The position numbers and the translations under genes are program-made. A stretch of 64,000 nt of DNA, from positions 24,408,760-24,472,759 of the forward strand of contig OX344762.1 in assembly GCA_947034895.1 (NCBI GenBank), in the 5' to 3' direction. Source of the stretch: Rhytidiadelphus loreus. Its lineage: Eukaryota > Streptophyta > Bryopsida > Hypnales > Hylocomiaceae. Shown piece after piece: positions 48,703 to 61,300 of the stretch. The notes under the pieces are model-generated. The model was given only the letters and a program-made list of their open reading frames with translations, had not been told where the DNA came from and did not search any database. Within the stretch, counting starts at the first letter, position 1. Every line of letters starts with the position of its first letter.

Positions 48703-51700
48703 CTTGCTATAAGGATACTTCAATGTAGCTTGACTCCAATGCCATGCATTAGATACATTAGATATAAAAGTTTTAGTCAAAATAGAAATATATTATACAA
48801 TTCTTATCACACTAAAAGAAATAGAATACAATAAGTTTACTAGGGTTACCCAAAAGTTATTTGAATATTCAAATATCAAAGATCTCCAAGTTACAATCAT
48901 CTAAGAAGAATTTGTCTTTCTAACCAATTTTTTTGTACTAACATTGATTTTTCACCTTTCAAATATGAGGGAGTTAGCATAAGAGACAATGATATGGAAA
49001 ATTCCAAAAATATAAACATTTTTTTGTACGAAGCCCTAGTCTATTTGATTAAATGGAAAATTGAACGTGGTAGATTCATAGGATGTTTACATATACTAAG
49101 AAGTAGGTGAGTCTATACAACAATTAGCCTCAAATAGCAAATCACGGAAGTAGGCTCCATGTAAGGGTGACATTTCTCATAGGCACAACCAAAGTGTAGT
49201 GATGGACAAGACTAATTTGTTCATGCAACTAAAAGGGTTTAGATATAGCTAGTAAAGTACAATTTCAAAGAATTTGGTTTATCTTATGGTATGTTCAAAT
49301 TTGGCCTTATAAAAGAGTAGGTCTTAAAAGATAAAACAATTCCAAAACAACGCTACTTCTTCTACTCTAATATTGAAGATGAGGTAGAGTCAACTTTGCT
49401 TTAATTTGCAAGTTCTGTACTTCCATTGGTGTTCATACATGATGATTTGCAACTGTAATTTGGTATGGCACGATTCACAAGACTACTTAATTGAGACCAC
49501 CCTATCACACTTGAGGTGAAGTCTTAAGGGAAACGAGGCAGAATGGGCCCCATTGTGTGGATTTATGTTGTTGTCACAAGACGTGTGTTTTGTTGTTGTC
49601 ATTGTTGCAAGAGTCTTATGTAGCGCTACAATGGTTCTCAAAATTCTACTTTTGTGCTTGAAGAATCTCAATTGTTGACGATTAAGTCCCCTAATTGGAT
49701 TCGCAATGCGCTGCGTTTTGGGCACCTATTCAACCATTGAACTTGTGCCAATTATGCGTTGAAAGGTATATAACGAAATTTACAACATCATTTTTTTCTA
49801 GTGGCGACAATGTGTGAAAGTCTTGAACTTCAATTGAAACAAAAACGTTGTGCATGTTTGTTGCTAAGTACCGATTTTTGTAGGGCAACAACAAATTTCT
49901 GTACAAGTACCCGTCTTCATGGCCTAATGTTTGCTGAAGTGCTAACTCATGGTGCTAGTCTACTAGGGACAAAGACGATGCACCATCAGAACTACCTGAT
50001 GGTCTGCATGACGAAGTTGGACTTCCTCAAGTAGTGAACAAAGGAAGACAACTTGGTGTGTTTGGGGCTTTGCAAAGGAATGTTAGACTCTGAAGTCACC
50101 ACTATAATTTTGGATTACAATGCAAGAAAATCTAAATCATTAATTCTTTGCGTAGCCTAAATGACAACAATTTGTTTTCATTGAAAGAACCACAGCTTGT
50201 TTTCATAGCCAAACTCACAACTTCTTTTCATTCTATAATCATAACTTCTTGTTGATTCCCCAAATCAAGACTTCTTTACGTTCCTAAAATCAAAACTTCA
50301 TTTAAATTCCAAAATCACAACTTGTTTCCAACACCAAAGTTCATGAAGATGTATTTATAATTCTTGGTTGTCATACATGGCACACAAAATTATTAACTTC
50401 AAAGACAACAGGGACCCTCACTACATTGACTACATCTTCACACATAAGAAGAGAAATGAAGTCATAAGAGGGTTGTTTTAGGGATGTAAACTATTGCAGT
50501 GTCTACACTACATTAGCAATCTACATGTGCTCTAGATATTTAACCACAATGAAACTTCCAACCTTGGGAATATACAAAAAACTCACGGCTCTATTGAAGC
50601 TTCATTTTCTTTCTGATGTCTCTTATACAAGTACCACATCTTGCATTCCTAAACTATAGCAGTGGCTCCATAGGGTCTGTACAAGTGCCGCTAGGGTGCT
50701 CGACACTAAGAAGCAAAATTAGGGCACTTCACCTTCTATTGCCATTTTTTCTTTGTTTCCAAAAGGGCCACATTACAAAAAAATTCAGGCCTGCAAAAGG
50801 CTACGAGTTCCCCCCCCCCTCCCGAGTGTAGTTAGGAGATTTTTTTTCTTGTTTTCCGGATCTGATGTTGCACTACTGGTGCCACATCAGCACCATGTCA
50901 GACTGGCAATAGTTTTTAATATTTTTTTTAAAATTAAAAAAAAAATATATATAAATAAATAATAATTTTTTTAATTTTTCTTTACTTGCGTTGCGGGGCT
51001 GCCGAAAATAAAAAACTGGCAACCTCTTCTAGGCCTCAAACTTTTCATAATGCCTGTGGCTTTGGCTTTGACTTTCTTACTTTAGACAAATGCTTAGCAT
51101 TGATGATAGATCAACAAGACACTTCACAACCTTCTTTTCTTTTCTATTGCTAGTTTGAGATTTTCATTGGCAATACAGGTGTTTTCATCAAGGCATATGT
51201 CTTTCTATCTTTGATATTCCATCTGCTCCATGAAAAACTTCAATTGCATTTCAATTTTGGATCTCTATTGGCTTCTACTATGTCTAGCATTTGATTGGCC
51301 ATCACATCTCTACTTGCTCTTGTTGCATTTGCAATGACATTGTGGTTGGACAAGTGTTTCCTTCTCACTGTTGTGTTCCCCTCCTTGCATCGCAAAGTGA
51401 ATGTAGATATGTAGTTGGAGCTCATTAGCAAAGGCATCACTTCATGTAGCAAACCGTTGCATCTTGCAAGACTAGAGGTAGCGGTAGGGGTATTGAACCT
51501 AGCAATTGGAAATCCTACTCCAATTGCATTTTCACACTAAATTAAAATTTCAATATGAAAATACTTCAATCCTAGCTTTGAGTGAATAGTGCAAATTCAA
51601 TGTTATAGTATACATTAAAAAAAGTTCAATCTCTACTTCAATTTAGTTTTTCAAGTTCATTACCAAATGTAATTTCTCATGTAATTTAAAAATTCAATGT

Positions 51701-52025
51701 CAAATGCACTTAATATGCCAATCACATGTAATTTTCTTGGAGTGAATTCTAGGAATTTACCAATTACAACATGATGTTTCTCATAAATATCTTTATTTCT
51801 CTTTAAAAAATTGCACCCTATTTTGAGCATTTTTGTAATTACCATTCTTTTTACAAAGAGATTGCTTAAAAAAATCAAATAGAATTCATTTAATTGTTTT
51901 TGATTACGTAGAATTGAAAATAAACTTAAGGTATATATTACGACCATGTCAAATGAAATAAATTGAATATTGTGTGCTTGGATGTTGTAATTGCAACAAC
52001 CTTTTAGAGATATAACTCATTTTGC
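48703..52025. other. Gene-poor AT-rich spacer
   Basis: No gene recognised. Around 50.75-51.03 kb, a segment with GGCCTGCAAAAGGCTACGAG, a C run, a TTTTTTTAATTTTT centre and CAACCTCTTCTAGGCC may be a very diverged member of the dispersed repeat family. Small open frames here have no domains. Confidence 0.4.
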
Positions 52026-52029
52026 TTAA

Positions 52030-52935
52030 CCCCTAAAGAACCATTGTCCCCTTAGTTAGAAGACAAAATGGATTTTAAACAAGATCCTACAGTCTCAATT
52101 TTGTTTGTGATTTTTTTAAACTTTTTCATAAGAAAAAAAAAAACATTATCATTTTAGAAACATAATTTTTATTTCAATCAATATCCAAGAGCAAAAATTA
52201 TGCCATCCTAAGTACAATTTTCACTTTGCCAATAGCAAAAAAAATCTACAAAAATTTGAATTAATTATTTATTCTTATATACTCTATATCATATTTTTAT
52301 CTACATTGGAAGCTTTTATTCATTCCATTTTGGATTGGTGATGTGAAAGTTATGGAGTATCTTGATTTGTAGACAATCATAGCATTTAATCTAATTATTG
52401 GATTTGTTTTGAACTCAATTTTCACAATTTTTCAAAAAGAAGTTTTAAGAGTTTTGGTTTGCTTGATAGAACAATATCACCATTGGAATTATTGTACTTC
52501 AATTCCATCTTAGAGATATTAACAATTAAGTTTTTCCCTCTATTTCATATTTGCTTCTCAATTTAAGAATTTAAAAAAAAAATGAAAATTAACTTTTTTA
52601 ATTTTAATTTTTTTCCTAGACTCTCAACTCAATTCTTCGTGATAAATTCTTTTAATTCAAACTATGTAGTGCAAAAAAATTAAGTTAAGAAGGTTTAAAG
52701 TCAAATAATCTTGTCTCCCTAGGTACAAAAAACTTGTTTTCTTCACTTAAAATGCAAATAACTTGCAATCTATGCATCCAAAGTTTTTCAAATTTCTTTT
52801 ACACTACCTTAATGCAAGATCCTACTGTTAGATAATTAAGCAAAAATTTGATTTTCATACAACTTTTTTCTCTTTGGAATAGAAATAGTAGTTTTGAGTG
52901 TTTTTTTACAAAGAAAAGGCCATGGTCCTTTAGGG
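52030..52935. repeat. AT-rich repeat element with inverted ends, possibly TTAA-targeting
   Basis: The left end is CCCCTAAAGAACCATTGTCC, preceded by TTAA (52026-52029). The right end reads GGTCCTTTAGGG; its reverse complement CCCTAAAGGACC matches the left. No TTAA follows the right end. Internal parts are related in inverted orientation to sequences near 45.4 and 46.9 kb. It may be a piggyBac-derived MITE that lost its right TTAA, but the class is inference. Confidence 0.5.
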
Positions 52936-55900
52936 ATCCAGGGTGGCACCTCCAAAATGCACCACTAACTTAAAACTGCCATCATCATTCTATGTGCATT
53001 TCCAAAATCAATATATATCTATATAGAAGAACCAATTTTAGAACCTATACCAAAAAAAATTTGAGCCTTCATAACTTTTGCATATGGATCCAAATATTGT
53101 ATTCTTTGGTATGCTAATAACTCTTTTCACTTGACAACAAGAAAATATGAAAATTTAATTAGTCTAATAATAGTAATTAGGCATAGTAGCAAGAAGTGGC
53201 ATTTGGGAGGCTATCCACCTTAATTAGTAGTTATCACCTAGAAACAAAAGAAAAGTGCAAAAAATATGTGAAATATATGCAAGCATTGTAAGCAAGGTGA
53301 TTGGAGTAATTTAATTCAAAACCACAAGAGTTTTGAAAAGCAGAGGTGAGCACTGTTTACCAATGAAACAAGGGCCCTTTTGCATCCTTAAAAAGAGGTC
53401 CCCCCCTACATTGAACAAAACTATTTTATATGGCTCCTCAACTAACATCAATCCTTGAAATAACTAATAAGTCCTTCCCATGTATCTAGCATTCCCAACA
53501 TAAGGAGGACTATTCCATGGTTATAAAATGTTAGGAAAGGAAAGAGTTTTTATGATTTACGGATTTCTCTAATGGCCTAAATTATTACCATGTCACTACA
53601 GCATGCCACATAGGTATGCTATGTACAGTATGTGAAGGCTATATAAATAGAGTAGCTTCACTCATAAGTATGTATGTGTAAATGGAAAATATTGACAAAA
53701 AGTGACATGCATTCATGATTAGCTAGTAAAACTACCTTGTGGATGTTTATTTATTTATGATTAATTAATTCAATTTTATCTTAAAATTATTGGAGAACTT
53801 TGATAGGGGATTCAAAGGAGAACCGTCTCAGGGTCCTCCCTCCATCTACCCTACCACATTCTTCGATACATAATAGATGTTTTTTCTAAAATATTAATTG
53901 TATTGGTTTCAATAATGTTGTATTATAATTATCCTAGAATATTAATATTGTTCACATTATAGGCTATAAAATATCTATAAATCCTCTTTTATTTTTTTTC
54001 AAAAATTGGACAATTTGCATCATCACTTTATGCAAATATTCATATTTTGCACATAATCCCAATAAGGTCATTATCCAAATCCTTTAGGAGCTAAAGTAGT
54101 GCGGGAACTTGAATAAATGACATTTGATTCAAACCAGCCTTCCAATGAATTGAATGTTTTCTTCTTTCAATTTGGAGGAATAATCTGGTGTCAATGTGTA
54201 AACAAAAGTTTTCATATTTGAATTTAAAATTAATGTAAAACTCTTATCACCAACACATGTATGTTTACTCTACTTGCAAAGTAGAGTTTTTCAACAATCC
54301 TTAAATTGTATTAGATGCCTAAAATATTAGATTTTTTCCAATGCAAACCAAAATCTCAAGAAAATATTTGCAAATTTGGCATCTACTTCTAAAGCATCCT
54401 TTCCAAAAGAATCTATAGAAAATTCTTGACTAGCATTATCATATTGTCTAAGTAGAATTCAACTATCATTGAATTCAAGAATTTTTTTCAATTTGTATGA
54501 AAGAAAAGAGCACCTCAAGGCACTCAAAAGATACACTCAATTAATTTGTTCACTGTTGATGAATGGAATTTTGGGATACTAAATAGTTTAAAATAATGCC
54601 ATTTGAATGTCATGTCCCTATTTTTTACAATCATTGTAAAAATAAAGACTTAAAATTAGCCCTATTAAGTTTTGTAATGTTATAACCATATTGAAAGTAA
54701 GAAATAAAGTAATGAAGGTCAATAGACACACAAATATCTTGGAAAAAAAATGTCTTTGTCCATAGAAGCATTTTGAAATAAAGGTTGACAACAAAAACTT
54801 AACCCCTAAACATCCAAAGTCTTCTCCAGAATTCACGATTTCAAAAAAATCATCATAAAGTACTATTTGGAAGAATATTTTGGAATTCATATACAAATAG
54901 ATGTTGTAGATTTTGAGTTGTAGATTTTGAGCTGTAGATTCCATCCCTATGATTAGATTTACCAATGCTATCACCAATATTTGTTTATCAATTTTGAAAG
55001 GAAAATTTCAAAATTCCTTCTAAATCAATTACAAGAAAAATATGATAATTTATTGAGTGCAATTTGTTGGAATTAATTTGAAATGAGGTTCTCTTTATAT
55101 GGTGATTTTTTGAAATTTTTGGCTTGGTCAAGCACTTGACATAAGGTAGGAGGCTCTGAAATGGAGCAGGCATTAAGACAAATGGTTGTGAAATGGACAA
55201 ACGCTAGTTCATAAATTGGCCTCCATAGTCATTGAATGAATCCAGGAAAAAACAATAATAATTGCAAGAGCCAATCATTCTCTTTGCTTTCCCATTTTTC
55301 TTTAAAAGTTGCAAGTGAATGGTTTATGAAGACCTAGGGACATAAATAGGGACCTATGACTCAACTCCTTTGAAAATCCATAAGTAAATCAAAAAATGCT
55401 TCAAAAAATATGAAACCACTTGTGTTAGATTCCTCTTCTATTTTTCTTTGTCTGAAAAATGAGCTAAAAATATTTCCATTTAAGAAAATACATGAAAAAG
55501 GCGGATCAGCCCTTACTTAGATGAGCCATTTCAGAGCCTCCTACCTTAGTATTTGAATAAGGAGTTCTCGTTGATTTTGTGTTCAAATTAAGGCTTGCCC
55601 TCAATGTGGTGTCAGCAACTTACTGTGTTCAGGTTTGAGTTTGGAATAGAATCTCTTCATTTTGCATTAAAAAATTTATAAAATGAAAATCAGAAATCAA
55701 TCAGTAATATATTTAAATCAACCAGCATGTATTGTATTGTATCCCATCCCATCCCAATTGCCATTTTCACTGACTGTATCCAAATGATGATGAATTGGGT
55801 TCCCTTGCCAGTGGAGTGAGACCTGCGAAGTGGTTGTCATGTATGAATTCAGCAGTCAATCAATGCTTTCATCTGCCTGTGATACACACCCCATTCATTC

Positions 55901-56711
55901 GCTTCCCCCTCCTGTCGCGATTCTCCACTCTGTCAATTCTTCTACACAACAACAGCAGACTGCAAAAAGTGAGTGGGGAGCTGACCACTTGGGGCATGAG
56001 TGGCATTTGGTTGGGTGTAAAGTTAACATTTGCATTGGACGTCATAGGGACAGTCATATGGACTCCTTTTGTTTAACCCCCCCCCAAAAAAAAAATTTGA
56101 AAAATTATGAAAATTGAAAAATTATGAAAAAAGAAGCAGAAGGCAGACTGTAAACTACAACCACTTTCTCATGACACCGAAATGGGTTTTTTAGTATGAG
56201 TGAATCATTGGTTAATATGAAATTAGTATGACCAATCTAATGTCACCCTTCTAAGTATACCACAAATGCAACAATGCCACCCCTACAAATCAATGTTGAA
56301 TAGTATGCCCTTGTGGTATACAATTTAGACCATATGGTAGCTGATCCATTCTTGATCACTCCCCTTCCATTTCCAACCTGTAGATTGCTCTATTTCTGTG
56401 AGGTTGTGGCGTAAGTCCGAGGAGTACTTCTAGCGCATTATGATTGGCTCCAAGGCTGTCAATATTGCAACTAGCCCTCAGTTGATTTGGTAGTCAAGCT
56501 ACGGTTAGAAATATAAAGGTCTCCATCACCATTGTAGGTCAAAGAGAATCTTCCACTAAAAAATTCATGGTAATTGCGTTTTGTGTAATAAAATTCTGAA
56601 AAAATATACAATCCTTCCAGATTCTATTTTGGTACATGGAAAAAAGTTGGCACTCAAAAAAATCTATGCTCCAAATATGCGTAATTGCTTAAGTGGTTGG
56701 AAATGGGTCAT
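52936..56711. other. AT-rich spacer with small repeats
   Basis: No gene recognised. It holds a short tandem run based on TGTAGATTTTGAG at about 54903-54941 and the 23-bp inverted pair at 55142-55164 and 55526-55548. Composition rises slightly around 55.8-56.1 kb, but the open frames there overlap on both strands and have no domain. Confidence 0.4.
55142..55548. repeat. 407-bp segment bounded by 23-bp inverted repeats
   Basis: TAAGGTAGGAGGCTCTGAAA at 55142 onward is exactly repeated in inverted orientation, ending TTTCAGAGCCTCCTACCTTA at 55548. The 23-bp arms have no mismatch. The interior arms do not match further. This suits a short-TIR MITE; no target duplication is established. Confidence 0.7.
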
Positions 56712-56802
56712 CTCCCCTGCTCCATTTGTCTCAAAATAAATCCGTGGCACTCCTACAGTTCCCTACTAGAAACTACGAATTTATCTTGAGACAGAGAGAG
56801 TA
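56712..56802. mobile_element. Stowaway-like (Tc1/mariner) MITE
   Basis: The left part CTCCATTTGTCTCAAAATAA and the right part TTATCTTGAGACAGAGAGAG are inverted relatives and resemble the well-known Stowaway terminus CTCCCTCCGTCCCAAAATAA. TA follows the right end. It is about 90 bp and non-coding, and the exact left boundary is uncertain. Confidence 0.55.
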
Positions 56803-58357
56803 CTAAACAACCATTTTGGTGTTAGTACTGTTTACCCACAATAGCTGAAGCTCTCAGCCATTTTCACTCGCGGCGAATCATTCACTCCAGTTGTGCAAAT
56901 GTCGTAGTTAGTTACCCACAATTGTGACACAGATGAGGCTCAACCCACTCCGTTCTCAGATGATGCAAGGTCTGAATCCAAGCCATCAGAATTGAAGCAG
57001 GTGTAAAACTTAACCCAACTTACAACTCTAACCCTTCCAGTAAGTTAAAACATGAGGCAATCCACAGACAGCTCTCTTTTTTTTCCGGCATCGTACAATC
57101 CCACGCTTTGTTGAACCTTCATGTTGGTGAGACAGCAACGCAACAATAGAGAGCACCCCCAATAATGACTCCCCCCCCCCCCTACGGCAATCCTTACTAC
57201 ACCGCTCTCTCAGTCTCCCGGCCCTCCGTCTCACTGATGAATTCTCCCTGTTTTCGGTTCCCCGAAAAGCCTCAAGTTTTCACCAGCCACAATGATGAAT
57301 CCCGATTGCAGTCAACTGATCGTCGACCAGTTAATTAATCATGTTACTCAACCAGTCACGGTACTAACTACTAAAGCGTGCCGGTATTGAAATTTACCTA
57401 CGAGTCCGTAGAAGAAAAACAACAACAGGTTTCAATACACAGCACCTGTAGTAGCAAACTCCCGGCCACCAGTGGCCCCCCCTCCCTTCCTGATAATGAC
57501 GGTGATGCAGTGCCGGTGGAGCCTGGCAGAGGCGAGTGAAGAGCAAGAGGTTAGCAAGCCTTAATTATTAATGAAGGATTATATTTTGCTTTTGGATGCC
57601 TGGAATGGGGCAACAGACTGAGAGGGGGGGCAGAGGAGCAGCAGAACAAAAGGGGAACGGCCATGGCTATGGCAGCTGCAGGAGCAGGAGCAGTGCGAGC
57701 CTTGCATAATGGAGCCAGGAGGGGGGGTAAGGACTGAGTGTCTAGCTTAGTAGCTAAGGTAGGCTTGCCTTCCCCTTCGTTGGAGTTTCACTGCCTTTAC
57801 TGAATGATTGGGGGTCACTCTGCCAGCTCCACCTCCACCTCGAGGCCACCGTCCCAAGCAGCCTGCTGGGCCCCGGCGCGGGACTGCTACCGCAACAATT
57901 TACTAGAGAACCATCTCAAGCTCCCAAGTTTGCAGCCCTCTTTGACAAGCTGCAGCGGGAATCCTGCGCTCAGTCTAGCTAGCTCCCTGAGAGAGACGAA
58001 TCCCAGCCAGGCCAGTAGCTTCGACTCCTCTGTTTGCAATGGAGCGTGGCTGGGAGGGAGCTTCGAGGGTTGGGTACTAGTAAGGATTTCTGGGAATAAG
58101 ATTCACGGACAAGTTGATGGTGGGCTTGGATCTGGACATGGGGAAGAAGTGGATACGCGGGGAGCCTGACAAGGCGGGGGGTCGTTAGTAGTGGCCATAG
58201 CTTGAATCTCGTGGAGGTGTATGGCGATTGGGAAGCCCAGCCTTCAGATTGAAGAACGTGTGTTTGCTGGAGAGCTGGGGGCTTTTGAGTAGCGATCTGG
58301 GCATAGTGTTCTCGCTAGCTAGCTGCAGGTGAGGGTGCGTGAGCAGCTGCTGCAGCG
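56803..58357 (+). promoter_or_regulatory. CESA upstream region and presumed 5' leader
   Basis: No independent gene is evident. Composition becomes GC-rich with pyrimidine and purine runs after about 57.4 kb, as in the long 5' leaders of plant CESA genes. ATTATATTTTG near 57576 is the only TATA-like sequence I would point to. An open frame at 57804-58169 has no domain and probably lies in the leader, possibly with an intron. A long C run sits at about 57172-57182. Confidence 0.4.
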
Positions 58358-61300
58358 ATGGAGGCAAATGCGGGCCTGGTGGCGGGATCCCACAACCGGA
58401 ATGAGCTCGTGGTCATTCCTGCGGAGGGAATCCATGGGGTAATGATCGAATCCACTAGTCGCGCCCTAGCTAACACCTTCACCTATTCTCCAATCCAGAA
58501 GTTTAGACATTCTAAGCCTAGTTCTCTCAATGTCAATGTGGGAATGGAGTCGGTACAGCAGAAGTGAATCTGCGTTTGGTCGAATCACTGGGTTGAGTTA
58601 CTGCAATTCGATATCATTGCCTGAATCCGGCACTTTGGGTTTCGTGCACTACTTAGATTTGGCCAGAACTAATTCGTCGTGAAACATGAGCCAGTGATTC
58701 GACTAATTTACTAGGCTGCAATGTGTTACGGCTAACATAATGTCCCCACTCTGTTTTTGAAAACCTGAAAACTGGATGTGTGCCGACGTTTCTAGTGACA
58801 TGCCGACCGTAAAGAAATGAATCTGAATGGAAGTACTGAGTCTGATGTGGTGGTGGATTGCAGCCGAGACGCATGAATCAACCTCTCAGTGATCTGGTGT
58901 GTCAAATCTGCGGCGACCCTGTTGGTCTGAATCTCGATGAGGAACAGTTCGTGGCGTGCAACGAGTGTGCGTTTCCTGTGTGCCGCACTTGCTATGAGTA
59001 CGAGCGCAAGGAGGGCAACTCCGTGTGTCCTCATTGCAAGACCCGCTACAAACGCCAGAAAGGTGCGTATTCAGTCACGAATTCCTCTGCTCACACAATC
59101 GATTAAAGGAGGTTATCAGCCCCGGGAATGTCTTGATTGATTGAATCAAGCTTAGAGGGGAATTCAGTCTCTGATAGTAGCTAGACTGGGGATTGCTGAC
59201 ATGGGGGATGTGGTTACGGGTGCAATTAGGAAGCGCGCGGGTGCCAGGAGACGAAGAAGACGACCTGGACGACTTGGAGAACGAGTTCGAGATGGACAAG
59301 GAAGACCAGCAGGCATCCGCGGACACATTCCTGCCGGGGCGCATGAACTACGGCAGAATGTATGAGCATGAAGTGGCCACGCACCACCTAAATCTGCACC
59401 AGCCGCCGCGCTACCCCATGATCACCGACGGCCAGGGCGGTGACTGTGAGGACGACGAGAATCAAGCACTCGTCGTGCCCTCCAACGGCAAGCGTGTCCA
59501 TCCCCTCAATTACCACGACTCCAACCTCCCTGGTACTCACTCTCCCTGAATTACAAGCAATCCATAATCATTCCCTGAACAGTCGTTACATTGAGGGTTT
59601 TCAATTGGCAAAATCGTGACAACCAAGTGCAGATCGCTCTGAAATGTTGAGCGGGCATAGTTCTGAGGTTCCAATTTCTTGAAATTTCGCCGTTTTGACG
59701 AATATGACGATCTGGATTCGTCTTATCCTGGAAATTGAGTGCGTGACCTTGTGTGTGTTGCAGTGCAAGCGCGGCCGATGGTCCCCTCCAAGGATTTGGC
59801 GGCGTATGGCTATGGCAGTGTGGCATGGAAGGACAAGGTGGAAGACTGGAAGCAGCGCCAAGCGAAGCTGCAGATGATGATGAGCGATGGCGGGGTGCTG
59901 CATCCCAATGACATGGACGGCGACCCGCTGGGCCCAGATCTGCCCATTATGGACGAATCGCGACAACCCCTGTCTCGTAAAATCCCCATCGCGTCCTCGA
60001 AGATCAACCCCTACCGGATGCTCATCGTCATCCGACTTGTTGTTTTAGCGTTTTTCCTTCGCTACCGAATTCTGCACCCCGTGGAGGGCGCGTTCGGGCT
60101 GTGGATCACCTCTGTGGTGTGCGAAATTTGGTTCGCGGTCTCCTGGATCCTGGATCAGTTTCCCAAATGGCTGCCCATCGAACGCGAGACTTACCTCGAC
60201 CGCCTGTCCCTCCGTTACGAGAAGCCCGGGATCATGTCGCAGCTGGCGCATGTGGACGTTTACGTCTGTACCGTGGATCCACTAAAGGAGCCGCCGATCG
60301 TCACCGCGAACACCATTCTGTCGATTCTCGCCGTGGATTACCCCGTGGACAAAATTTCCTGCTACTTGTCTGACGATGGCGCGGCCATGCTCTCCTTCGA
60401 GGCGCTATCCGAGACGTCGGAATTCGCGCGCAAGTGGGTGCCGTTCTGCAAGAAATTCGCGATCGAGCCGCGTGCGCCGGAGATGTACTTCGCGCTCAAG
60501 ATCGACTACTTGAAAGACAAGGTCCAGCCGACTTTCGTGAAGGAGCGGCGCGCCATGAAGCGCGAGTACGAGGAGTTTAAGGTGCGCGTGAACGCGCTCG
60601 TGGCGAAAGCGCTCAAGGTGCCTGACGATGGCTGGACAATGCAGGACGGCACGCCGTGGCCGGGGAACAACAAGTCCGACCACCCGGGGATGATCCAAGT
60701 GTTTCTGGGCCACAGTGGGGGACTAGACACTGATGGAAATGAGCTGCCGCGCCTGGTCTACGTCTCCAGGGAGAAGCGACCCGGGTTCAATCACCACAAG
60801 AAGGCCGGCGCCATGAACGCTCTCGTGCGCGTCTCCGCCGTGCTGACGAACGCACCTTACATGCTCAATCTCGATTGCGATCACTACATCAACAACAGCA
60901 AGGCGCTTCGGGAAGCCATGTGCTTCATGATGGATCCCAATGTAGGACCCAAGGTCTGCTACGTCCAATTCCCGCAGCGATTCGACGGCATCGATCGCAA
61001 CGATCGTTACGCCAATCACAACACCGTCTTCTTCGACGTAAGATTCCATAAGCATGGGCGTACGTTTGCTTCCACAACCGTTGGAATTTCTCCCTGTGTT
61101 GATCGACGAAATTGCTAATTTGTATCCCGTGGTTTGCAGATTAACATGAAGGGGTTGGACGGTATTCAAGGCCCGGTGTACGTGGGCACGGGATGTGTGT
61201 TCCGAAGGCGAGCGTTGTACGGCTATGAACCCCCGTCGTCGAAGAAAGGGAAAAACGCCGGCTGCTGCAGCAGCCTCCTCCCGTCGTGCTGCTGCGGTCC

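Noticed and set aside
57804..58169. 121-residue open frame upstream of CESA
   Set aside because: Ser/Pro-rich without a domain; more likely part of the CESA 5' leader.
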